This document shows, in pieces, positions 45,247 through 57,420 of a stretch of DNA of 64,000 bases. Every line of letters starts with the position of its first letter. The first letter of the stretch is position 1. The translations under genes and the position numbers were made by a program. Below the pieces are notes generated by a model, which was given only the letters and a program-made list of their open reading frames with translations, did not search any database and was not told where the DNA came from. Origin of the DNA: Bagarius yarrelli (Eukaryota > Chordata > Actinopteri > Siluriformes > Sisoridae); assembly GCA_005784505.1 (NCBI GenBank), contig VCAZ01000001.1, positions 8,224,097 through 8,288,096 of the forward strand, in the 5' to 3' direction.

Positions 45247-48200
45247 CTGCACATTCACAAGAACAGAAAAGTGTTGGTACCCTTTACTTTTTAGCTTATA
45301 TATATATAAATACTTATATTTATTGAATTAGTCCTTTTACCTTTTATTTCTGATTATATATTTTTTAATGTTACATTCTTAAATCAGAAGATTGAATGTA
45401 ATTCCTTATCATTAAATCACAAATTCCTCTTTATTGCAATTAAATAAAATCTGAAGTATGAATCACACTTATTATTATTATTAATGTTTTAACGAATGGG
45501 TTTGAATTTCGTCTTATAGTAACCAAACATTTACACTAAACGCATATCCAGCATGAAAACAGGAAGAAAGAGAAAATAATAAAACATTTCTCTAAAAATG
45601 TCTATATTTTAAAAGAAATTTTTAGGAAAAGCTTCATCCTACAGAATACAAAGCATAATGCCGCTTCCGTCCAATTTATCCAATCAAATCAATTAATTAA
45701 ATCCAAATTCTAAATTTGTTTTGATGCCTAAAGGAGTCCACTGATAGAGAAAGATTTGAATTTTATTTATTAGTAGTAGTAAATAATGAGTAAAAATCAT
45801 TTTCTTCCCTACGTTAATGATAATAAATTGCTAGAATGTGCATGTGTGATTCATGAATTTTTAAAAGATCATTAAAGTTAATGAAACATTTCGTAGAATA
45901 GAAAGCTCGCTGCATTAAAAATTGCAACTGAACTTTCATTTAATTAAAAATAACGCATTAGACGGAAATGAACTCTGCAACATTAACAATAAGGTTGGAG
46001 GATGGGTTCATGTCTCATATTCACTATTTATTAGTAAACATGCTTGGTATATGTTTAGGCCTTAATTGGCATTGTGACTATATTAATGTAATTAATTACT
46101 ATACGTATCCGGACTCTTTGTATTTTAAATTCAATAGTTTAAGGAAATATACGTTTTAGAAAGCCTACAATTTAAAAATAATAGAAAACTTTGCTTCGAT
46201 TGAGATCATCACATCCATATGTTTCTGCTTTAGATGTAGTCACACTCCAACCACAGTAATAACACATCTGGAAAAGTCCTTTTAATAGATTGTGTCATGT
46301 GACTGTGGGGATTTGTGTTAATTCAGTCACAATAGTATTAGTGAGATCAGATAGTGAGCCGAGGTCTCGGGTTGATTCGGGGTTCCAGTTCATCCCAAAG
46401 ATGTTCAGTATTAAGGGTTGAGGGCAGGAGAGTTCTACCACTCCAATCAGAACACAGCATGTCTTGACGAAGATCAGGGGCTTAGTGCACAGGGACATTG
46501 TCATGCTGGAACAGGGTTCGAGCCAAGACCTTTCTCTTTTCTGACACCAAGGTGGAAGAATTAACTCCAAGAGATGACTGGCACCTCTTTCCGGGCGCAT
46601 GGTACCATAACCGCGTAGTCTAATAGACCCGATATTTTTGTATGTTGCTCTGAATAAGGGCGCATACCAAATACTGTGAGTGTACGTGCAAATGTTTCTG
46701 CCTTTTATTTTAAGTAAAAAAATAATGTAAATACTACAACAACAGTTTAGAAGTGACGCTCCTGCATGAATGTGTTGGTAAGGTGTCCACAAACTTTTGC
46801 CCATTTGGCATATTGAAGTACATGTAATAAAAAAAAAAAATCTTGATTATGGTGACTGACCTGTGCCATGGTGTGTGTGTTGATTGTGCGTGTGCGCTGT
46901 TCAGGGACGCTGCAGTGCAGTGAGGATGGAGAGTGGCGGATTGGTGGACTCTCCCTCTCCCTGTCCCTGCGCAGAGACTCGTGGCGGCTGATGCTGGAGC
47001 TCAGAGTGCCGTTGCTGGTGATGTTGGTGGAGTTGTTGTTGTTGTTGTGTCCTGCGCGGCGTCGTATTGTTTCAGGGCTGTCCTGGTGTCCGCCGTGTCC
47101 ACGCAGCAGTTCCCGCGGGCTGAAGTGCCCAGTCACTGTCACCGTCACCGGTGGCGAGCTGCGCTCCAGACCGTTACCGTGGCAATGACCAGGGGCACGG
47201 CGCAGGAGGGCCTCTGTCCTTTTCCTGTGACTGGAAACGGAGATGATGATGAATCAGTTAATTGGGAATTAGGGACTAATTGGCTATCTGGGGGGTCAGT
47301 AATTGGATTTTGTAGGAAAGTTTAACTGTCTATGTGTCTAACAGTGTGAAACATGTGTGAGTCAGACCTCTAGTTCTAGTCAAGTGGAATGGAATTTCCC
47401 TGTTCGCGACTCATACTCCTCACAGCTGCACTGTGATGATGGAGAAAAAGCTTTCCCATGTGTATGGGTCTGATGAGAATATGAGATGTTCTCAATATCT
47501 CTGCTGTTAATTAGGGAATAAGGAAGCGTGTGTTTACGTGTGTGTGTGTATGAGTGTACTTACCGGCTGATAAAGGTTTCTGGCAGTCTGGGTTCAGTCG
47601 GGGAGGTCAGTGATCTCCTGGAGCTTACTTCATCTGTAGGAGTGCTGCTGTGTTCACTATCTGTTTTCTGACTCAGAGTGTCTGACATGGCCTCCTCACT
47701 GAAAGCACAAACACACCGATCGTCACCATTCCTCAAAGCATTTATTCAGCGGATTAGTTTAAATCCAAGTTATTCCATTTGTGCTATAAACATTGGACAC
47801 TGTCACAAAGTGGCTTTATAGAGAAGTAAACATTTCAAATACAAAACCAGAAATGTATCACTTATAATAAAGGCAGATGAAGAAAACGACTAAAGCAGGA
47901 ATTAATAACAGTCGTCAGCTCTGCAGGAAGAATATAACTGGATTCAGTGCAAACAACTTTAGATCAAAACAAAACTCCAGCTGTCTGAAATTATATACTC
48001 ATTCATTCATTCACCCACTTACTCACTCTTCACACACACACACACAATTCTTGCTTTAGTTTAATTTCTCTTTCCTAATCACTTATTATAACCTCCTTTT
48101 CTCTCCTACTCACCTCACCTCACTCACCTTACTCACTTAGCAACTTACCTATTCACTAAAATCTTTAAACACTCACTTAATCCTTTATACACTATATTAC

Positions 48201-50170
48201 TCAATCAAACTATTACCCACTCACCCAAACCATTACCCACTCACCCAAACCATTACCCACTCACCCAAACCATTACCCACTCACCCAAACCATTACCCAC
48301 TCACCCAAACCATTACCCACTTAACCAAACCATTACCCACTCACCCAAACCATTACCCACTTAACCAAACCATTACCCACTCACCCAAACCATTACCCAC
48401 TCACCCAAACCATTACCCACTCACCCAAACCATTACCCACTCACCCAAACCATTACCCACTTACCCAAACCATTACCCACTTAACCAAACCATTACCCAC
48501 TCACCCAAACCATTACCCACTCACTCACTTAAAACTTTAGCCACTCACCTACTCACTCAAACCTTTACTTTCGCACTCATCCACTCAATTACATAATACC
48601 CGCCCAAACCTTTACCCACCTGCTCACTTACACACTCGCTCACACACTTACGCTCACACACTTACGCTCACACACTTACGCTCACACACACTTACGCTCA
48701 CACACACTTACGCTCACACACTTACGCTCACACACACTTACGCTCACACACACTTACGCTCACACACTTACGCTCACACACTTACGCTCACACACTTACG
48801 CTCACGATGTCATTGTAATAATAAAGGAAACTTTAAGGTGTGTGTGTTCAGCTTTGTACGCACTCCTGCAGTGTGATGTACTGGTGTGGTATAAGTCCAT
48901 CAGTGCCATTACACCGTCCCTCCCACCAGTCTTCAGAAGCTCTTTGAAAGAGCAGCAGAGTCACTCCCTTCTTAAAGGACAGTTCACGACCAGAGCGTCC
49001 GACGTAGTCGAACTTCGCAATGGCCTCCACCGGCTCACCTTCTGCCACAGAAAAGCAACAGAAATGACTATAAACACTGTTTAATAAAATAAACAAAAAA
49101 GGGTTCAAATATATGGGCAAAAGTATTGGAACATCTTATATCTCCTGTTTAAAAAAACACCACTGTTTCATTTGAGATTATAAGACCCTTCCAAAAATTT
49201 ATACCCTAGACACTAAAGTACATAGTAGAAAGGGTAGGAGCATAATGTGTAATATTGTTTGGGACACAACTTGGTAGAAAAAGGCAAACTTTAAAGCGGT
49301 ACAACTTGTATGTAAATCATATGATAACTCAAGTAGATTAAATCGCCAGGATAATGTTTTTTCCCTAGTTGTTATGCCTGTATAGAGACTTTACAGTAAA
49401 GAGCCTGAACCCTGATGGTCTCTTCTGTTGCACAGTAATGCGTGTGTCAGGAAGATTTACCCTCCTCACTGGTCTGCGTTTCAGTGCCTCCATCTTGTTC
49501 TCCTTCTTCAAACACCCCAGGCTCACTGTATGGACTCTCACTAGAAAAGAAGAGAACACCTGAAAAGACCTCGCCTAAGACAAACATGCTGAAACATTCA
49601 CTTTTTTACTTGTTTATGATTATAAGCATGTAGCAGTGCTGTAAAAAGTCTTGAGTTTCAGAGTAATAATATCAATGATGTAATTCATTATTTTGAGAAA
49701 TCATCTATAGAAAGTGTTAATATGTAAAAGAACATTCCTGATATTCAGTGCTTTTTGGACCTTGTAACGTTTAAAAAAGGTAAAACATCTAGACAGACAA
49801 ACAATTTTGATTAAGCTTTGGTATATGAATTTAAGCAGTTATGAGCCAATGATGATAAGAACCAAAAATGTCCACTTGGTTCTGACTTAACAGGGTGGAC
49901 ACTTACAGGGTAGACATTTTAACTTAAAATCAGCCATTACACCGAAGTCTGAGCTAAACTGCTTTTAGAAATTAGAATTTCTATCAGATAAATAAAAAAA
50001 ACCAGACAATTAACAAAGCAGAGGCTGTGATAAGAGTAAATCATGCCAGCTGATTGATATAATGCAACTTTCATGTAAAAAAAACTTACATTTTAATGAC
50101 TTTAATACTTAAAAAATAAATATACAAATAATTGATAATATCATATATCTATATATATATATATATATAG

Positions 50171-50225
<55 letters not shown>

Positions 50226-50233
50226 CATATATC

Positions 50234-50268
<35 letters not shown>

Positions 50269-50429
50269 CCTACACAATACACAAAACAGTACACACTTGC
50301 ACTCTATAGACATTTTTAACACACAAACATACCACACTACATATATATATATATATATAAAACATAACTATACTTACAGGGTAGACATTTTTTGACAAAA
50401 ATCACCTATTGATCTTATAATATATATAT

Positions 50430-50489
<60 letters not shown>

Positions 50490-51260
50490 TATAGATAGAT
50501 AGATATGGTGAATAAATATTATATTAAGTGTGGTATTCATCATCAAATTTGCTAATTACAAATTATAGAAAATAAATAAAAAAAAGTATTGTTAAAGTTC
50601 CAAAAGTGTTATTTACATCAAAAACAACTTTTAAAATTGATGTTGTTGAACATTTTTAAGGTAATAATATTATGATCTTCACTGAGGACACAAAAAGGAC
50701 TGAATCCCAGGAATGACACATACATTAAATGTGCAATTTGTCAGTTGGACCAGTATAAATTCTCAAAACAGAGCCTATCCCAAAAACTCTTCCAGATAAA
50801 ATAGAGAAAGCACTGCTGCTCAATGGGCTGGTAGAGAAAATAAACACTTAGTATTAACTAGCAAACACCCAAGGCATTAAGATGTTTGTTCTGGACACTG
50901 TAAGGGTGCACTGACAATGAAAATAAACCAGAATGGTTAAAATGTTGACATTTCCCTCAGATATGATGTTTTTTTTCTACTATAAACTGACTCACAATTT
51001 AAAATATACAAGAAATGTGCTTGGCGTCAGCTATGCTAACCACGCTAACAGAATTCCTTCATCCTGTAAAACAAACACTGTGTAGCGCGATGTTAGCTGA
51101 CTGCTTTATACGGACGAGGTAATGTTTCTATCATAGTTCTCAGGACTACACACACAACGTGCGCATACATCCCATCACACGCACACACACCCTATGCACA
51201 CCCTACACAAAACACTACACACTTGCACTCTAGACATTTTTAACACACAAACATACCACA

Positions 51261-51299
<39 letters not shown>

Positions 51300-54200
51300 C
51301 ACACAGTTCTCAGTAAGAATTAAACAGTAATTAATTTCTCTAGATGAGAATTTTCTCTCAGGACAGATTTATAAACACAGCTTAACACAAACCTTACACA
51401 TTTGCATTGTCTCAGGGTTTCATGACTAACAATACATTTGTAAAATAATGCCATACAATGGAAACACGTTATTCAAATATGTTCTCCTTTCTGAACAGAT
51501 GATTAGCTACAGTATCTCATTTACCAGAATGAACTGATGCATATTAATGCAAATCAGCTCTCTGCTTGTGAATATTCATGGGTGGATTTAGTGGAAAAAT
51601 CAAACGGTCAGGCATGATGCTCACACACAAAAACATGTCACATGCACTTCCTAGGCATTCATAAGACATTAATTTACGCTCGGAAGTGGGGAAGTGGTAG
51701 CTCATTGGTTAAGGTGTTGGACTGCTTATCAGAAGATTGTAGGACTAAATTCCAGCATCACCAAATTTCCTGAGCCTGAGCAAGACACGTAACCCTGAAC
51801 TGCTTAGCTGGATTTTTAAAACTGAGATAGTCGGTATGGATAAGGGCGTCTGCCAAATGCCAAAAATGTTAATGTAAAAGGCTCGGATAATATAATTAGT
51901 AATCAGTTCAAACTAATTATTTATTTTAAAAAAAGTGTGTGGAGCACAGTGTGTGGTACAGCATATCAGATTCCATTCATTCAACAAAACATCTGTAGCA
52001 AATGTTAATATTTAGGACTGTTTTTAAGACATGCTGATGCCGGATGTTTCTTTCTCTGCCTTAATTTATGAGTTGAAATGAGAAAATTGTACAGTGCCTT
52101 CAAAAAGTATTCATACAGCTTGAACATTTTTACATTTTGTTACATTACAACCACAAACTCAATTGAGATTTTATGTAATAGATCAACACAAAGTAACACA
52201 TAATTGTGGCGTGGAACAAAAACGATACAAAAGCGATTTAAATAAAAATCTAAAAAAGTTTGGCGTGCATTTATGTTCAGCCCCCCTGTACTCCAATACC
52301 CCTTAAAACAATCTAAGTAAAAGCAAACTTACCAAGACATGGCCATCCACCTAAACTGACAGACCAAGCAAGAAGAGCACTGGTCAGAGAAGCAGCCAAG
52401 AGGCCCGTGTTCACTCTGGAGGAGCTGCAGAAATCCACAGCTTAAGTGGGAGAATCTGTCCACAGGACAACTATAAGTGGTGTAGGGGACACAGTAAAGA
52501 TGTGGAGGAAGGTGCTCTGATCAAAATTGAACTTTTTGGCTTAAATGCAAAGTGTGTAGCGGAAAAGTAACACCGCTCAACACTCTGAACACACCATCCC
52601 CACTGTGAAACATGGTGGTGGAAACATCATGCTGTGGGGAAGCTTTTCTTCAGCAGTGACAGGAAAGCTGGTCAGAGTTGATGGAAAGATGGATGGAGCT
52701 ACATACAGGGCAAGTCTGGAAGAAAACCTGTTGGAGGCTGCAAAAGACTTGTGGCTGGAAAGGAGATTCACCTTCCAGCAAGACAATGGCCCTAAACATA
52801 CAGCCAGAGATACAATGGAATGGTTTGGATCAAACAATATTCATGTGTTAGAACGGCCCAGCCAAAGTCCAGACCTAAACCCCATTGAGCATCTGTGGCA
52901 AGACATAAAAATTGCTGTTCACAGACGCTTCCCATCCAATCGGGCTGCGCTTGATCTATTTTGCAAAGAAGAATGAACAAAAATTCCAGTCTCCAGATGT
53001 GCAAAGCTGGAGATAAAGTGGATCTACAAAGTATTGACGCAGGGGGCCTAAATACAAATGCACACCACAATTTGTTATTTCCTTAACATTTTTATAACCT
53101 TGTTGATCTACTACATAAAAATTTGTGGTTGTCAAACTGTGAAAAAGTTCAAGCTGTATGAATACATTTTCAAGGCACTGTATGTGGTACAGTGTAATAA
53201 TAATCTATACCCAAATCCCTGACTGGTGATAACGCACATAATCGTGATTATAATTGTGTAATTCTGACTAGTATGGGGGTGAAATAGATTGGGTCAAATT
53301 AAGTAGATTAAATAGATAATAAATATATTTTTATTCCAAAAAATGTTTTTTTTTCATAAATGTGTATTTGTTAATCCCTTTGCTCTCTCTGTGTCTCTCT
53401 GTCTCGCTCTGTGTCTTGCTCTGTGTCTATCTCTGTGTCAAAAATATATGACCATATTTACAGTTACAGTTTTGCCAAAGCACAAAGAAACAAATAAACA
53501 AATTAAATACAAAAATATACAGAAAAAAAGACAGTAGTGAAATAAATAGAGGTATATGGGAACAACAGGGCGTGTGTGTGTGTGCACGTGTGTGTGTTAC
53601 TGACCGTCCCTCAGTGTGTGACACGCAGAGACGTACTGGCCTGCTAAGACACAACTCTCCTTCTTTTCCCCCCAGTACTAGGGGCAGTTTGTGAGTGTGG
53701 GGTAGTTTGATGAACTGGGGGTAAATAATTCAAATTTATTAAAGTATTTTTCTCGCAGGTGTGTATATTTTGTACACTCAGTGAGAAAGTGCAGCTCTGT
53801 CTCCACGGCGTTGGTGTTGCAGTGTGTACACACTCTCTGATCTATAGGGAGCCATGATGCCTTATAGCGTCCGGCCTCTATAGTCAGTGTGTGAGCGCTG
53901 AGTCTGTAGAGTGTCAGTGTGTGTGTGTGTGTGTAGCGTCCTGTCTCTAAAGTCAGTGTGTGAGCACTGAGTCTTTAGCGTGTCAGTGTGTGTATGTGTA
54001 GCGTCCTGTCTCTATAGTCAGTGAGTGAGCGCTGAGTCTGTAGCGTGTCAGTGTGTGTGTGTGTGCGTGTGTAGCGTCCGGTCTCTATAGTCAGTGTGTG
54101 AGTGCTGAGTCTGTAGCGTGTCAGTGTGTGTGTGTGTGTGTAGCGTCCGGTCTCTATAGTCAGTGCGTGAGCGCTGAGTCTCTCTGTTCATCTCTTGGCT

Positions 54201-57048
54201 CTGCAGGGTACTGGTAGCTCTGGGGATCAGTGTGTTTTAGGGTTTTGTACTGGTAGCTCTGGGGATCACTGTGTTGTAGGGTTTTGTACTGGTAGCTCTG
54301 GGGATCACTGTGTTTTAGGGTTTTGTACTGGTAGCTCTGGGGATCACTGTGTTTTAGGGGTTTGTACTGGTAGCTCTGGGGATCACTGTGTTTTAGGTTT
54401 TAGGGTTTTGTACTGGTTTTTACTGGTAGCTCTAGGGATCAGTGTGTTTTAGGGTTTTGTACTGGCAGCTCTGGGGGTCAGTGGGTTTTGTACTGGTAGC
54501 CCTGGGGGTCACTGTGTTGTAGGGTTTTGTACTGGTAGCTCTGGGGATCACTGTGCTTTAGGATTTTGTACTGGTAGCCCTGGGGATCACTGTGTTGTAG
54601 GGTTTTGTACTGGTAGCTCTGGGGATCACTGTGTTGTAGGGTTTTGTACTGGTAGCTCTGGGGGTCACTGTGTTTTAGGGTTTTGTACTGGTAGCTCTGG
54701 GGGTCACTGTGTTGTAGGGTTTTGTACTGGTAGCTCTGGGGATCACTGTATTTTAGGGTTTTGTACTGGTGGCTCTGGGGGTCACTGTGCTTTAGGGTTT
54801 GTACTGGTTGCTGGGTGTTTATCCCATTGTGTGAAGTTTTGGTTTGTAAGTGGCCCCCAGACTTCACTACCGTACAGTAGAATGGGTTCTATAATAGAGT
54901 CATATAATTTGAGCCAGATTGGGATTGGGATTGGGATGTGAATGTGTTTTTTGATGGTCTAAAATGCCCTGCGTGCTTTTTCTGTCAGCCCCTTCACTGC
55001 TGGACTGAAATTTCTCTCTCTCTCTCTCTATCTCTTCCATTTAATGTCTGTCTCTGTCTGTCTCTCTGCCTGTCTCTTATTCTCTGTCTCTCTCTCTCTC
55101 TCTTTCGCTCTGTGTCTCGGTTTGTCTCCCTCTTAAGATCTGTGTCTCGGTTTGTCTCCCTCTTAAGATCTGTGTCTCGCTCTCTCTTTTCTGCTCTCTG
55201 TCTGTCTATCTCTCTCTGTCTGTCTATCTGTCTCTGTCTGTCTATTTTTCTCTGTCTTTTTCTGTCTGTCTGTCTCTATCTGTTTGTCTGTCTCTGTCTT
55301 TTTCTGTCCATCTGTCTCTGTCTATCTGTTTGTCTGTGTCTGTCTCTGTCTGTCTGTCTCTATCTGTTTGTCTGTGTCTGTCTCTGTCTGTCTGTCTCTT
55401 TACATTTAATTGTGGATTATAATCTATTTATTGGAAATTCTGCAACAATTCTACCTCCGTAGACGAGTCTCAGCCTCAGACGTCACACCCACAAACTGCT
55501 GACTGAAGTCCTGAACAATTGAATTTTAATAGATTTCTAGGGGATATGTTATAGTCTGCTGGAAAAAGAGGCCATAGTGATACTCTATGATATTAAGTTT
55601 GTGTTATGGACACATTCATTCTAATGACTTTTTTTTATCTATGGGATCATCGACTTTACAGTTTTATCCCCTTATGCATGAAGCTAAAAAAAATAACTCT
55701 GATTGGTTGCTTTACATGTCAGTCAGCAGCCCTCCTGGCCAACAAAAGCTGCTCTCAGGTCCAGATCTTCTGCTGCCAGTCTCAATGTTCTGCTATCTAA
55801 AAGTATTGTCTGTCTATTGAACTTTAACTTTGTAGATACAGGCTGGAATACTCACCAGTACTCTGTGCTACTCATGCACTTCTCATAGACGGGCCCCTCC
55901 AGCTCTTTGGTGTCAGGGAAGATGACCTCATGGTGAATGATGATGGTCTTGATAATCTCATTGACATGTGCCTGACAGGAGACTTGGTCCAGAAGATCCG
56001 GAGTGGGCATCAACGTTGGCCCGAAGCAGATGGCCAGGTTCCCGGAGTCCATCATGTTCTCGTCGCTGTACTGAGAAAGACTAAAGGACAAAAAGAGAAA
56101 GAGCTTCATCAGCGATCTCATCACAGAGGAACTAGAACAGAAAAAAACTGTAACAAAGCAACCGAGTGAGTGAGAGAGTGAGAGAGAGAGAGAGAGACAG
56201 CTGGAGATCTGTAATTAAGTGGAGCTTTTCGCTTTTTAATAAGACTTTCAGAATCACATAAAACATTCATAAGCACAGTGTCATTAGTTTGGCTTAATAC
56301 TGCATTCATTTCTCCAGACTCGCTGCTTCCGAGAGTGAACAGCAGACTGCTGAGACCACAGAGCAGAACATCACACCTTTTCTCTTTTCACCTCTACCCA
56401 TCTATTCACACACTCCCTCCCTCCCTCCCTCCCTCCCTCACACACACTGCTTCCCTTTCTATCCACTTCTCTCTCACTGACTCCTTTTCGCTCTACCCCC
56501 CCTCCTCCCCCCCCCTCACACCGCTTGTCTCACTTTATGCCCCTTTTCTCTCTCTACTTTCTCCTTCCTTCTCTCTCTCTCGTTCTCTCTCCTGCCTTTT
56601 CTTTCTATTTTGCTTTCTCACTGCAATTCTTCTCTCGTCCAATTTCTGTCCCTGTCTGTCTTCCTGTCTGTCTCTTCCACTCCATCACCTCTCATCCAAT
56701 TTTTGTCTTTTTGTCTGTCCCACTCTCTTTTTTACTGCATTTTTTTTATTTTTTCTTTCCTCTCCTTTCTGCTGTCTTCTCTGTCTGTCTGTCTGTGTCT
56801 CTCTCTCACTCTCTGTCTTTGTGCGCCACTCTCTACGTCTCTGTCTCGCTCTCTACGTCTCTGTCTCGCTCTCTACGTCTCTGTCTCGCTCCTCTACGTC
56901 TCTGTCTCGCTCTAGTCTCTGTCTCGTCTCTCTACGTCTCTGTCTCGCTCTCTACGTCTCTGTCTCGCTCTCTACGTCTCTGTCTCGCTCTCTACGTCTC
57001 TGTCTCGCTCTATCTTGATCTCTCTCGTGCGCGGTCTATCTCTCTCTC

Positions 57049-57129
<81 letters not shown>

Positions 57130-57380
57130 CCGTCGCTGTCTCTCGGTCTGCTTCTCGGTCTCTCTCTCCTTTGGCCTCTCTCTCTCTCCGTCTATATCGT
57201 TCACTCTCGGCACAGAGCATTTCATTTCCGGTGTGAACGTTGACACTTATTTTAGCTCCACTTGGGAGACGTTTCTCCCAGAAACAAGAAGAAAACGATG
57301 ATCAGTCCTGTTAACATGTCTATGCATTTTCGGGAAAGAATAAATAAATAGGTGTGCGTGCATGCGTGTGTGCGTGTATA

Positions 57381-57420
<40 letters not shown>

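Larger units (their letters stand above)
53400..55010 (-). mobile_element. second LINE fragment, with two internal minisatellites
   Basis: Minus-strand text reads LTEKARRAF near 54985, then EPILLYGSEVWGPLTNQNF and TQWDKHP near 54830. After the repeats come LSAHTLTIEAGRYKASWLPI and VCTHCNTNAVETELHFLTEC, a C-terminal CCHC zinc knuckle, and THLREKYFNKFE. Below 53640 the sequence looks like a LINE 3' UTR (GTGCTTTGGCAAAACTGTA on minus). A different LINE from the kics2-intron one. Frameshifted and inactive. Confidence 0.8.
49541..55855 (-). other. srgap1 6.3-kb intron (RhoGAP to SH3 linker)
   Basis: Holds TA tracts at 50142-50258, 50341-50359 and 50419-50480, an AC tract at 51263-51295, a SINE at 51685-51875, a Tc1 transposon at 52092-53180, a LINE fragment with two minisatellites at 53400-55010, CT-rich repeats to 55400, and a dispersed unknown repeat at 55600-55800. 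No exon found. Confidence 0.6.

Noticed and set aside
54478..54867. 129-codon frame repeating YKTLQHSDPQSYQ
   Set aside because: Same reason: LINE-derived tandem array, with no gene structure.
56278..57301. 246- and 258-codon open frames rich in Ser, Leu and Cys
   Set aside because: Low-complexity CT tract in an intron of srgap1; no domain and no splice support.
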